64,000 bases of DNA from Neopestalotiopsis rosae (Eukaryota > Ascomycota > Sordariomycetes > Amphisphaeriales > Sporocadaceae): contig JALGAS010000006.1 of NCBI GenBank assembly GCA_023078685.1, positions 4,588,001-4,652,000 on the forward strand, read 5' to 3'. This document shows positions 45,754 to 57,700 of this stretch, piece by piece (the stretch's first letter is position 1; every line of letters begins with the position of its first letter). A model generated the notes under the pieces. The model saw nothing but the letters and a program-made list of their open reading frames with translations, did not search any database and had not been told where the DNA came from. The position numbers were made by a program, and so were the translations under genes.

Positions 45754-46338
45754 ATGTTCCGATTCGTATGTATTTTCTTTCCACAGCTTGAACAAGCTCT
45801 CTAAACAACCATTGGCTAACCTGAATTCATCCAGCACAAGCCAAAGGACATCATCACTGTCTTCCACAAGGCGAGCTCTCCAGCTTCGACAAGGGTGGTC
45901 ACTCTGCTGAAGCAAGTTTCTGCCAATGCTACCGAGACTGCCACCGAGGACCAGGCAAGCGACCACACTGCTCAGAGCGACCCGAAGCGACCAGAGTTTG
46001 ATCTCGATGTTACCGAGGCTGCCCCCACAAGCGACCAGTTGAGGTCCATTCTGGAATACGTTGGCGCCAGCAAGATCAGTTCGGTTGTTCCCGGCGCATC
46101 CACTGAGAAGGATGCTTTGAAGAAGTTCAAGGAGGGTGCTGAAAACTTCAAGAGGCCCGTTGTATGTTTTCTCCTTTGCCCATGGCCTTGGACTTGTTCT
46201 CCATGATTTTGTTTTTATTGACCAAGGATACTGACATTGACACTTTAATAGATTGTGGATTGGAACAACGGCCGGGCAGTTGCCAGCGAAAATGAATCCG
46301 AGATATTGAAGATGGTCAATCAGCTCAACAAGGACTAA
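45754..46338 (+). CDS. fmp46: Fmp46-like mitochondrial thioredoxin-fold protein (DUF1687)
   Basis: Exons 45754-45765, 45835-46161 and 46252-46338 (141 aa). The first exon codes for only MFRF; donor GTATGT and the acceptor before HKPKD keep frame. The second intron (90 bp) is phase 0 and gives RPVIVDWNNGRAVA. The family has a thioredoxin-like fold and is found in mitochondrial proteomes in yeast; the biochemical role is unknown. Visible markers are ITVFHKASSPASTRVVTLLKQ near the N-terminus, ATEDQASDH, FDLDVTEAAPTSDQLRSIL and the terminal VDWNNG...ILKMVNQL. No CxxC redox motif is present, so classical thioredoxin activity is unlikely. Confidence 0.85.
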
Positions 46339-47622
46339 ACTTCCAGTGCTCAGACATTAAACATCAAAACTTGTACAAAATTCATGACGACCATTTTCGT
46401 ACTCTGTGCACATAATTGTCCCTGCTCTTCTATGTCAAATCTAGACTTTAAATACCCATTAATGAAATCTGAATGACATTGACCATTGTATTGTCTCTGT
46501 TGAAATGGATTGAAGATTTCATCACCGTTGTTTAGTACCTCAAAGGTTGTGATTCCAACAGTCTCAGTAGCGTTGATCGGACCCAAGATCTTCCTTCTTG
46601 CTGATGTATATACTGGAATATCCAGACAGGCGTATAAGTTAGGAAGGGAAAGGGCAAAGGGATGTGTCAACTTCGGGATCGAACCATGCAGGGATGCAGA
46701 ACGGTACAGCAAAATTGACGAGGGAGGACGGATATCCAGTAATTAGAAAAAATAAAGAAAAAAAGAACAAAAAAAAAAAAAAAAGGACGCCAGAAGTCAG
46801 AGCGTCAAAAAGAAGCAGACCACCTGGGATTGCGAGGAATACTCGGAAAATTAGTTGCAGGTTTTGCTTTTCCTGGCCAGTTTTCTCAACAGCAGAGTTA
46901 ACCACTGAGCCATATCACCAGATTCATTTTCTGTGAGAGGTGGCTTTGGTAGCTGGTTGATGAGAGAGCACTTAACCACACCTATCTGTCTTCTACCTAG
47001 CCACCAAGAGTGGAGGTAGCATTCAAAATAAGTCGAGACGAATTTCTTTATGAGCAAACGCTGTTGGCCGGGTGGAGAGTGCCTCAGCCATGCAATCACC
47101 GAATCAAAACTTGTGAGGAATAGTCATACCAGTGATGACGTGACTCAAAGTCACATCAGGACTTGGTTCCAAACCGAACAGTTGCCTCAAATATGTTGAC
47201 TGGATGTTATAAACTGAACTTCTCTTTCCGTTCTTCACTTTGACAAATTGATGTGGAGGTGAAGGTATTTTCTATCATGCCGCTTGATTTTGGATTACGT
47301 GCCATTGGATTATGCATGAACATCAGGAATCTCCATCCTTGCAGGTAGTCAAGAAGGTTTTGAACTTCATTTGTACACAGATAAATCGTATCGTTGTTGG
47401 ATTGTACGCCAAAGGCTGACAAGTCGTGAAACGGTAATTTTGTCAGTTATCAAGAGCATCATACAACAACAGTTGGGATGGAATGAAAATAGAAATAAGA
47501 AGGACTGATTGTTGCATCGAAAGAACAATCCATCTCTCATTCGAAATGGTCAAACGCCAGCCCGGTCTTGTGGTTGCCTGATTATTCTAACAGTCTTCTT
47601 GATTCTTCTTGTGCGGCCAATG
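46339..47622. other. Intergenic, no gene seen; tRNA-like boxes on minus strand
   Basis: 3' end of the fmp46-like gene followed by unassigned sequence. No coding region found. A pair of Pol III-type promoter boxes and an A16 run are listed separately. Confidence 0.5.
46675..46912 (-). other. tRNA-like A and B boxes flanking a poly-T run (possible SINE relic)
   Basis: Read on the minus strand, TGGCTCAGTGG (46912-46902) is a perfect Pol III A box and GGTTCGATCCC (46685-46675) a perfect B box. They are about 217 bases apart and a run of 16 T (46784-46769) lies between them, which would stop Pol III. No cloverleaf can be drawn, so this is not a working tRNA gene. A decayed tRNA-derived short interspersed element or chance are the alternatives. 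Confidence 0.3.
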
Positions 47623-48509
47623 TTCTTGACGCCCCAGCAACTGGCCACCAGAATCCACCGTTCGCAATTTTCCTCAATCTTCATCATATAGAATCGCTTG
47701 TTTCAGAATCAACCGTTGGACGAAAACCTCGAGGAGCTCTTTTCCATTGCCCTCTCTTGTTTTGACACTACTACAATTTCTGGCAAGTGATTCTCATTTC
47801 TTGAGAAATACTTGACATTTGGCAAGCCACCAGCTCTGCCTGAACCATTGTTCTTCTGAGGCATCACTTTTGGAGGACCTGGGCAGCTTCTCACATCATT
47901 GCACAACACATTCGAGAAACTCTTGACCATCAAACAATCCTTCCTCGACATCATCCTAAACCATCTCGCCTTCGCATTTGTCCTCCTTCTCTCAATACGC
48001 CATCGAGTTCTGTCTATTCTTGAATAACAATCCTTGAAGGCCAAGTCACAACTCGTCCTGTAACGCACAAGCTCACATCTTTTCGGCGTTCATTTCACAG
48101 CCTGGACCTCTTGTGGCCAAACTTTCTACTCTTGGAAAGCATTTGAAGAGCGAAGAACAACATCCGCGACTTGGCAACCACGAATTCCAAACGCGCGTCA
48201 AGGACACTGGCGTTCACAGAGCAACGCGTCTCCTCGTACCTTCACCTTCTTGAACCTTTCACCCAGCTCCATCAGCTTTGTACGAATCTTTTCACACAAA
48301 TTCTCACGAGCTTCGAGGTTTAATCCCATCTCTCTTGTTCTGTCTACCATTACCTTTTGTGGTTATTGCCACACCTTTCCAATCACACTTCCTTCTCTTC
48401 TCCCCTTTCTTGCGGCATCACACTTCTCGACGACACACAGACATTGCCATCCAGAAATAGAGCCTTCGTTGACCGCACGACGCCTCAGTGCCGTGGGCAA
48501 GATTCCACC
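47623..48509 (+). promoter_or_regulatory. 887-nt ATG-free region, probable long 5' leader
   Basis: From just after the ATG at 47620 to the start codon at 48510 the plus strand contains no ATG at all, while the complement CAT is frequent. The part nearest the gene (about 48.24-48.5 kb) is pyrimidine-rich. Absence of upstream AUG over this length is the mark of a scanned 5' untranslated region, so the transcript of the following gene probably starts near 47.6 kb. Confidence 0.65.
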
Positions 48510-51312
48510 ATGTCATCCCATCCATTCAATCACCATTCCACAATGCCTCCCGACCTAGAAACGAACCATCGAGGCTTCGAGATGGCTGGCTCCCCACCAA
48601 CCTGGGGCTTTGAGTCGTACCTTGACGGTGAGCCTCCCCTCGAGTTTTTCACGACTGCTCGCCCTCAAGAGCCTGCCTATTTCTCTACTGAGAACGGACA
48701 GAAGCCCCGACGCTTCAACATCGACTTTTCCAAGGAACGCATCATCTTTCCCTGGTCAGCAGCACAGATTCAGCAAGCTGTCGACCACATTTTGGAGAAC
48801 TGCTGGGAGTCTTGTAAGAGAATGGAAGAGCCGAAGAACTACAGTCTATTGTGGGTCTTTTTCGACGCTGTCGACTTGTGGCACATGGGCGTTCAGAACG
48901 CTTGGAATGTCCTGAACTCCGTTTACTGGCAGACTCGCCAGGTCATGCCTCACATAGTGGCCCAGACAACTGTTGTATTGGAACAATGGTGTGAGAAGAT
49001 GATCAGCACCGACTTTTCCTTCCGACAGCGCATCTTTTACTGGAACAAGGAACTCGAATCAGATCCATTCTTTCTTCTCAAGCAGAGCCAATGCGAAGAC
49101 CTGGATGGAATCGACCTCTGGTACTTGCCGTTCGTGAGTATAATGCTCATGCGAGCACACAGCGAGTTGCGATCTGGAACTTGGACTGCCCGTCATGCAG
49201 ATATACTGGCAACTCGAAACAGTAAGTACCAATCATTCTCATGACATCTTGACAACAAGCCAGTCAAGCTGATGGACTAACGCTTGCAGACGAACCTACC
49301 TTGTCGCTTCGCGCCGAGATCTACCATATTGAGAGATGGGCATTCATGGGATTAGCCAATCAAGTCCGATTCAAGACCATCGGCCAAGACACCTTCAACT
49401 ATGGAAATAAATCTTTCCAGGGCCATTTCATGGACCAGACCCTGGAAGCCACTAAGAGCAGCCGCTCGCACAAGGACTCGGGAATTTTGCAAGACCAACC
49501 AGACAGTGATTCTGACGACGTCAAGATCTATACTGGAGTTCGTGCTTCAAAGAAAGCGGATATGTTTGTCCAGAAATCTCACCCCTTCCGACCATGCCCT
49601 GTTGGCCAAGTTTACTACGACATGCCTCCATCGATCGGACCAAACAGCCACGATCTCTACTTCAGTCCGAGAAAGGCTGCTACAGGCAAGGTTGAGGAAC
49701 CCATTCATGCCCAGCAGGAGCCAGCCAAGCGACTTGGCTCTGTCCATCATAAAGCTGCGGTTTTCCCTACCGTTGCCTCTCAGCAGGAACGGTTCAATCT
49801 GATCGCGCAGATGAAGCAGGCACTCATCAATGCCACAATGACCGAGGCAAGTACCCAATTTCTGTTGATACTGGCTTTGTTTGTCACTCAAATCACGTAT
49901 GGGCTAACATTCCTTCACACAGATGCCGTTCAGGACACAACAGACGTCAGTCTCGATGGCCCGAGAATTGCAACAAAGAGTGTCAAGTGCTCAGAGTGCC
50001 TCCCAAGCACGCGCATCCCATGCGATCCGGGCAGGACCCAGTTCACAATCTATGCACATTCACCCAGGACCCAAGTCGAAGAAATCTCATCTCTTGATAA
50101 GCAAGCCGCATGCTGCTAAAAAGCGACCGGACATGTTTCAATACAGACGCGACAAGCGTCCTACCACGCCAATCTGTGCCACGACAAAGTGCATGAATCT
50201 AGATATTCGAACCATGAAGGATGGTGTCTGGAGATTTCCAATTCAGCCCTGTAGCTGCGAGGACTGCTTTCAAAGGGATTGCACCATTTACATTGCGGCT
50301 TGCAATCATGGAGATCTTGGATCGGACCAAAAACGTGAGCGTCTTCACATGCTGTTCACCAACTATGGTACCGTTCTCTCTACCAAGTCACGATCTAACG
50401 GAACAGCAGCCGAGATCAAGTAAGTCCATACATATCCCGCAAAGTCATACGAATTCTCTTTGGTCCACTAACGTGCTCTTTCTCAGGTTTCGCAATGTTC
50501 ATTCAGTGTTCGCAGCCATGTCAATGCAGGGCGCAATCGTGAAGGACATATGTGATAAACCTCTCCACCTGAAGCATGCTATCGGCTCTCGATTCTTCCA
50601 GCCAGATAGGAAAGGCGAAGGACTTCACAAGCCTGTCATTATGCATCATCCAATGTTCTTGGATAACAACAATCAGCAGATTGTCCACAAAAGTCACGCC
50701 GCAAAGCTACGGGAGGTTCCGTACGCCCCAACTCGCAACGGTGTCTTCTCGCCTCCACCTATGTCCTTGTCGGCGATCCGGGCCTATTTCAAGCCCAGAG
50801 GCTCTGGACACCTCAGCAATGAGCTCTTTGCTCGGCGCGTCAGACAGAATTCCGGCGACACTCATTCCCCTCCTCGCCTGCCGCCACTGTCTTCCCGCAT
50901 GCCCACTCGTGCAGGCCCCTCGCAGTATCCCATGCCTCGTGGCCCGCACCCCATTCTCGACGCCAAGAGCAACTACGCCGTGTCCAAGAACAATGGAGCA
51001 TCTTCAGTCTTCATCACTGGTGACGGAAAACGTCTTCCTCGTGTCATGAACCCTTCTTGGCCTCGATATCCTTGTCCGGACCCCGAGCCTCTCCCAGCAT
51101 TCACCTTCCCTGCCAAGAAGGCAACCAATGTGCAGGAATCTGCACAGTCGGCGCCTCTTCGAGAGGTGCAGAATGTCGACGAGGGCACGTCGACTGTGGT
51201 TCGTCGCCCGGACCAAGCCCGGCCCAATGTGCTGCACATGCCCTGGATGTCGTACGCATCGTCGAGCAACTCGGACGGTTATGTTGCTGACTTGGAAGAT
51301 GCGATCGTCTGA
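48510..51312 (+). CDS. Large fungal protein with RRM-like domain, function unknown
   Basis: Exons 48510-49221, 49290-49846, 49923-50419 and 50487-51312 (863 aa). The second intron (49847-49922) has a GC donor in the strong GC-AG context GAG/GCAAGT; only this join keeps the frame that leads into exons 3 and 4. The N-terminal 240 residues are Trp-rich and helical (DLWHMGVQNAWNVLNSVYW) and match no family I know. Around residues 505-545 six cysteines cluster (CATTKC, then CSCEDC and C), possibly binding zinc. About 541-615 look like an RRM: TIYIAACN as first strand, a helix with LHMLFTNYGTV, and EIKFRNVHSVFAAMSMQGA as the third strand and second helix. The C-terminal 230 residues are Pro/Ser-rich. 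An RNA-binding regulator is a reasonable inference. Confidence 0.75.
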
Positions 51313-51696
51313 GTTCTCTCGTATTCGACTGTTTCTCTCGCGTCTGAAGAGGGAATTCTGGATTGAGGTTTAGGAGATAATAATGATAATAATGAGATTG
51401 ATTTTATCCAATATACCACCTTTGTCGGATTAAATTATGAACAGAAGCATGTGAGAACTGGCCAAATGCAAAAGATAATTTGCAACTGCGAATCGTTCAT
51501 AGTTGTAGTGGTTTCGACGTAGCAACATGTCATAGCCATTGCGCGTGATGTAAGTAATTGTATTCACAGAATGTCTCGTAGTCGTATCATTTCGCGGCCC
51601 GTGGGCCGTCCGACCATGTTGTACATGCCTGATATCGGCTCTATTCTTGATGTCTTTTTGTCTTCAAGTCTCTTGGCCTGCCCTAATTCCATGTCC
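51313..51696. other. Intergenic, between convergent genes
   Basis: 3' ends of the RRM-like gene and of the complex I subunit gene. AT-rich, no gene seen. Confidence 0.6.
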
Positions 51697-52182
51697 TCAT
51701 GCCGTCGTGTCATTCTTGACCAGGGTTGTCACTGCCTCCTCGATCTGCTTGTCTGTCAGACCTTCTAATGACTGGCTCTTCTCCTTTCCGAATCCTGTGT
51801 CGTCAATCGTCAGCGTGTGCTGGGCTGGGAAGCAATGCGCCCCCAATTCATAAGAGCATGGGCAGGTAGTGTTTACGCACCGTATCTTGCGTACACCTTG
51901 GGAAGCGTGCCAGCGGCTTCGCGCAGCAGGATGGGTGTGGATGGGTTGTTCTTCTTCATGGTAGGGTAGGCACGGGTAAGGAAGGACCTAGAGGTACGAG
52001 TGTTAGCACATGTATGTCCAATTGGGCTGTGGAGGATATGCCCCAAGATTTCTGGCTGTAATCGAGAGATGCCAAAATCCAAGACGGCCGACTCACCTTG
52101 TGGCAGCGCTGCCCTCGCCGGTCTGGCAGAAGAGGAAGCGCACCTCCTTCAGGGACTGTGTGAAAGCGTACTTGGCAGACAT
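51697..52182 (-). CDS. nuo10.5: Complex I subunit NDUFA2 (B8, 10.5 kDa; L51/S25/CI-B8 domain)
   Basis: Exons 52182-52097, 51987-51881 and 51794-51697 (96 aa); introns 109 and 86 bp. Joined protein begins MSAKYAFTQSLKEVRFLFCQ and ends EEAVTTLVKNDTTA. It is an accessory subunit of the mitochondrial NADH dehydrogenase matrix arm with a thioredoxin-like fold. Core markers are LKEVRFLFCQTGEGSAATRSF, PILLREAAGTLPKVYARYGFGKE and the C-terminal LEGLTDKQIEEAV helix. Only Cys19 of the two cysteines known in the mammalian protein is present. The gene is too broken by introns to appear as one open frame. It diverges from the pyruvate carrier gene. Confidence 0.92.
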
Positions 52183-52616
52183 GTTGGCGAATTGATACGT
52201 CGGTCGCAGGCGCGAGGGAGGAAGAGACGGGATCGTGAACTGAAGCTTGCGGATAGCTTCGCTAATTGCAGGAAGTCGATTGGACCGTCGTTGTCGTAGG
52301 GGCTGCATTAACCAGAAGAATTGTGCACAAGGTTTTTCCGAATTGTGCATAAACGTCGTCACTAGAATGCTTTATGCAAATGGGCAGTGGGGGCCGGATC
52401 CGCTCAACAGCCAAATTTCTAGTCGCCGATTATGTCCGGCCCTCCAACCCAATTGAAATTCAGCCATATCGGAACTGCGCTATCTATTCTTGAACTCAGC
52501 TCTCAAGTTGTAGTAATCGACCTCCGTCGCCGGCCCTTCCTTCATCGCCAGGAATCTCTCCCCTCTTCTTCCACCCGACGAAGCGAATCCGATTCTCGAG
52601 ACAGAAGCAAACGACA
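52183..52616. promoter_or_regulatory. Shared promoter of complex I subunit and pyruvate carrier genes
   Basis: 434 bp separate the start codons of two divergently transcribed mitochondrial energy genes. A bidirectional promoter would couple pyruvate import and NADH oxidation. An unspliced frame in this interval is not supported. No specific factor site is claimed. Confidence 0.5.
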
Positions 52617-53212
52617 ATGAACGCTACCACGAGCCTGTTCCGCGCCGCCCGGCCGGCTTTCCGCCAGTCTGCATTTGGCGCACACCGAGCTGCTTTCCAG
52701 TCCCAGCGCGCCAACGCCGGTCGCAGATGGCAGAGCACCACCGCCGAGTCTCAGCAGTCGTGGTTCTCGCGCATGTGGAACAGCCCCATTGGCTTCAAGA
52801 CCGTCCACTTCTGGGCCCCCGTCATGAAGTGGGCGCTCGTCCTCGCTGGTGTCTCTGACTTTGCCCGTCCCGCCGAGAAGCTGTCCCTCACCCAGAACGG
52901 TGCCCTCACTGCTACCGGTCTGATCTGGACGAGATGGTGCTTCGTTATTACCCCCAAGAACTACCTGTAAGTCCGATTTGGAAGACGGCGAGAGGGAATG
53001 TCCCTCGGTCACAATGAACATGAGCTGACCAGAAACTATCAAGGCTTGCCGCTGTCAACTTCTTCCTGGGAATGGTCGGTATTGTCCAGTGCTCCCGTAT
53101 CTTCATGTACCACCAGTCGCAGAAGAACGCCCCTCTGCCCACCGCCACCGAGCTGAAGGAGGAGGCCAAGGAGAAGGTTGAGGCCGTTAAGGACGCCGTC
53201 AAGTCCCAATAA
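52617..53212 (+). CDS. mpc2: Mitochondrial pyruvate carrier subunit, MPC2 type
   Basis: Exons 52617-52966 and 53044-53212 (172 aa); the 77-bp phase-2 intron restores NYLLAAVNFFLG. MPC proteins form heterodimers in the inner mitochondrial membrane and import pyruvate. A basic presequence-like N-terminus of about 45 residues (Arg, Ser, Ala, Gln) ends near RRWQST. The conserved core is WFSRMWNSPIGFKTVHFWAPVMKWALVLAGVSDFARPAEKLS, then TRWCFVITPKNYLLAAVNFFLGMVG and QCSRIFMYHQSQ, giving three membrane helices as expected of MPC2 and not MPC1. The C-terminus is Glu/Lys-rich. MPC1 is not in this window. Confidence 0.94.
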
Positions 53213-54746
53213 ATGCTGGGTTAGGGAGGTCCTCGGGAATCAAGAAGCGACACCACGCGGATGATCAAGGCGAGCAGATTGAACTTTGAATAATCGTATG
53301 CTCGGCTTATCAGGTCCGAGAGAATATGGGTTTGGATTTACCAGCGCATAGAAGGGACAAGACGGGGGCATATTTGTCAAAATTCATACTGTCCCAAAAA
53401 GATGTGTATAGTATCAACCACCTAAGGATATTTTATTTGTTTACAAAGTCCATGGTGAACCTGGTGTTCCTGATTCCCATGCTTTTCTGACATGAAACGT
53501 GAAGAAATGGTGCTGATTCGACTCAGAGCACCCCTGGGTCTTTTCCTGGCACTCTAAGCCCTCAGAAGACGTTTAAAAAGTCATATAATTCATCAAAACG
53601 TCTGGAAGGATAAGACGTCAAATAGTTCAGGCTACATTGGCCACATCGGCGAGTGATAAAGCAATGACTCAACAGCATCAGAGAAAGCAAACTGCAATCG
53701 TGTAGAATCAGCGCTTGCTTCTGTTCAACGAATGATGAGCCGTCTTCATTAAAACATGTCGTGGATCTAGATGTTGAATATTACGTAGTTGCAAGTTGAC
53801 TGCACGGGATCGGAACCGGCGCGAGTGTTATAGTCGGTGTTTCAATCTCGTGTCAACTAGTACTGGAGCCTGCAGTGGCGCAGCTCATGGTTGACGTCGG
53901 GGATGTAGAAAACCCGAAGGCAAGCGTACATATACGGATATTTCTCCTTCAAGACTCAATAACAATTATACATACCTATCAATATGCTGCTGGTGGTTCT
54001 TCTACCACATTTCATATAGAAATGTGTGACCATGTATTTTGTTTGCTTGCAGCCAGTCATCTGGGCTAGCAGGACGTAGTGAACACCCGGAATTATGTAG
54101 ACAGAAGTAGACTCAAATCACCCCTGCTCCCACAAGAGATTGAATAGTGCTTCAAAATCTTCTCAATAATCTCCAACTGTGATTCATGGTCAATCCTCTT
54201 CGGAAATATCAACTCGTAATACGGCACATGGCCCGAGAGGACTGGGAAGATTTGCCTCCGGCTCCGTGCAGCAATTTCAAATGGCATATAGGTCCGGGCG
54301 GCATCATCTCGCCGTGGGCCGATTTCAGACTGCTATTGATGACGTACCGTCTTCTCAATATCATATAGATTAGTAAAGGCCTATGCATTTTTTGATGTCA
54401 GCGGAAGCTGCTAATTGCAGATAAAGTCCGAGAACCAAAGGCTAGACCTTCTGACACAGTATATCATACCCACTTATCCGACCCCGATCCCGACTTACGC
54501 TAGGTGAAGCAGTCCGAGTCCGATTTATGACCAAAGACTTCTGTATAGGTTCGCATTCGCAATGGACACTTGATTGATACTTTATGTTCAGATATGCCTG
54601 AGGTTTATATAAAACTGAAATACTCTTTCTCCCAATTCAACTTATCTCAGACTTGCTCACTGTCACTGATCAAGAAACATATAACATACTCTGCACTATC
54701 TACATCATTATTACACCTAGATCACCCTTATCCTCACCATCGAAAC
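53213..54746. other. Intergenic, gene-poor, upstream of CYP505
   Basis: 1.5 kb of mostly AT-rich sequence. A minus-strand fragment at 54093-54287 (VPYYELIFPKRIDHE) looks protein-like but lacks a start, splice partners and any family match, so it may be a gene relic. A sequence near 53876 resembles a tRNA A box without a B box. Confidence 0.5.
54606..54614 (+). promoter_or_regulatory. TATA box of the CYP505 gene
   Basis: TATATAAAA lies about 140 bp before the CYP505 start codon and is the best TATA match in the neighbourhood. Confidence 0.5.
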
Positions 54747-57700
54747 ATGAACGACAGCCGAGTTCCACAACCTATACCTGGACCAAAAGGCTATCCAGTA
54801 ATTGGAAACGTTTCAGATGTCGACCCCAACTCATCCTTAGAGTCATTCAAACAGCTCTCTGAACAATATGGTGAAATATATCGCCTCCGGTTTCCTGGAA
54901 AAAACGATACGATTGTGGTGTCAAGCTTCGACTTGGCTGATGATCTACTCGACGACAACAGATTTCGAAAGGCGCCAATGAATGTCCTGGCAGAAATTCG
55001 GAACGGCGTCGGCGATGGACTTTTCACAGCTCATCTTGAGGAACCAAACTGGGCAATTGCCCATCGGGTTCTGATGCCCGCTTTCGGCCCCAAGGGAATC
55101 CGTGACATGTTCGACGAGATGCACGATATAGCCTCACAACTCGTGCTGAAGTGGGCACGGCAGGGGCCGCATCAAAGGATATTGGTCTCTGATGACTTTA
55201 CAAGATTAGCCATGGACACTTTGGGACTCTGCTCCATGGGTTTCCGGTTCAACAACTTTTACAGCGAGGCTGAGCATCAATTCGTCAAGGCCATGGGCGA
55301 CTTTCTCTCCGAGTGTGGACGAAGAGGCCAACGGCTTCCACTGCCCGAATACTTCTTTCGCACAGCTAATGACAAGTACGCTGCCGATATCTCGATTCTG
55401 CGTGAGACGGCCGAGGCAGTGCTCAAGGAGAGAGTGGCAGATCAAGACAATGAGCGCAAAGATCTGTTGACTGCCATGCTCCGTGGGCGCGATTCCATGA
55501 CCGGGAAGAAGATGACCGATGACTCGATTATTGATAATCTGATCACTTTCTTGATTGCTGGGCACGAAACGACATCCGGTACACTTTCATACGCAATGGT
55601 ACGTATTGGCTTCAAACATGAAAGTAAAGCACTGACGCTCATTCGCGTAGTACGAACTGCTGCGGAAGCCTGAGGAGTACAGAAAAGTACGCGAAGAGGT
55701 CGATCGAGTTATTGGAACTGGTCCAGTCACTGTGGAGCACATGACGAAGTTACCCTACATTGAAGCGGTAAGTATATATCCTGATCTAAGACCTCGTATG
55801 TATGAGCTGACGAGAAAACGTAGGTCCTGCGTGAGACCTTGCGCCTCGATTCACCGATTCCGGTCCTCAGCCGACGAACTCATAAAGGCGACGAAATGTT
55901 GAGAGGCAAGTACCTCATCAAGGAGGACGATGCATGCCTTGTGCTCCTCTCCAAGCTTCACGTCGACCCTGCAGTCTACGATAACCCCATGGAGTTTCGC
56001 CCAGAACGGATGTTGTCAGAAAACTTCAATAAGCTACCCAAAAATGCGTGGAAGCCATTTGGCCATGGTGTGCGAGCTGTGAGTGCTCCCGAGAAGTGAT
56101 GGTTGGAGACAATTGACTAACCCAGAATTTCTGATTTTCAGTGCATTGGAAGACCTTTTGCTTGGCAAGAATCAGTTCTTGCTCTGGCTCTCTTGTTTCA
56201 AAGTTTTGATTTTGAACTGGACGATCCCAACTACCAGTTACATCACAAGCAGACCTTGACAATCAAGCCCAACGAATTTTACGTGAAGGCGTCGCTTCGC
56301 AAAGGCATCACATCGACCAGTCTCTGTCGCCATTTGCAAGGAACCAAGGGAGAGTTGCACGAAGCCGATCGAATCATTCAAATGCACCGCGACAATGGCC
56401 CGGGCCTCGAGGTCACTTCTGATCTGCGACCCATCACGATTCTTTATGGTTCAAACAGCGGAACATGCGAATCAATGGCCCAACGTCTGGCAACAGACGC
56501 ACCTGCGCATGGATATAGAGTCACCCGTCTTGAGTCCCTGGATAGCGGAACCGACAAGCTTGCTCGAGACCAACCAACCATCATCTTCACGGCAAGCTAT
56601 GAAGGACAACCACCGGACAATGCAGCCAAGTTTGTCCAATGGCTGGAGTCTGAAAAGTCCAAGGACGAGTTGAAGGGCGTTCGCTTTGCTGTTTTTGGTT
56701 GCGGAAACAGTGAGTGGCCTCAGACTTTCCATCGGATACCCAAGCTAGTAAACGAGACCATGAGTGCATGTGGCGCAGAAATGTTGGCGGAATTGGGCCT
56801 CGCGAACGCGGCAACCGAGGACTGTTTTGTAGCTTTTGAAAATTGGGAAGATCAGGTAAGTGAAGAATGCGCGCCCACATAGGAGGTTTCTTCTCTGGAG
56901 GGATTTACAGATAATATCTACCCGAGCTCGTACTGACATAGACTTAGGTACTATGGCCCGCCTTGGAGGCCAAAGACGGCAGTTCCTCAGGTTCAACTGC
57001 AACCAAAATCAGGGTAACCCCGTTGAAGACACAGTTTTTGACAACCCGCCACTCAATTTTGAAGCTTGATATGAAAGAGGCAAACGTTATCTCCAACCGC
57101 ACCCTCACTGCCGAGAGCGAACCCACAAAGAAGCACATCGAGATTGAACTGCCGGGTGGAACAGCCTACAGAGCAGGCGACTACCTGACTATCTTGCCAA
57201 CTAACCCTCGCGAGAATGTTCTCAGAGCACTGCGCAGATTCCACCTACCTGTAAGATTTCTGTCTAGCCTTCCCCTTTCCTACACATCTATGCTGACAAA
57301 ACCGTACAGCAAGATGCAACCATGGTCATTCAAGGCGCCGGCAAGAAACTTCCAACAGATGTGCCCTCCTCTGTTGTGAGCATCCTCGGTGAATATGTCG
57401 AACTTGGTCAAACGGCCACTCGAAAGGATGTCAAGACCCTCGCCGTCGCAGCTTCAGATGAGAGCGACAGAGCCAAACTAGAGACACTTGCTTCAGACAA
57501 CTATGAAGCAGAGATATACCTCAAGCAAGTCTCCATTCTGGACCTTTTGGAGCAATACACATCCATCGCCCTTGCATTTGGGGATTTCTTGAGTATGCTT
57601 CCGTCAATGCGCGTGCGGCAATAGTGAGTAACCCTCAAATGCCACAGTCGGCATCTTTGTACTGAGTTTATTGCTTGCTGACACGAAATTTATCCTAGTT

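Noticed and set aside
49851..50119. GT donor at 49851 giving a different end to the RRM-like protein
   Set aside because: It leads to a frame that stops at 50119 and loses the conserved-looking RRM exon; the GC donor keeps the long frame.
53870..53960. A-box-like TGGCGCAGCTCATGG
   Set aside because: No B box downstream and no cloverleaf.
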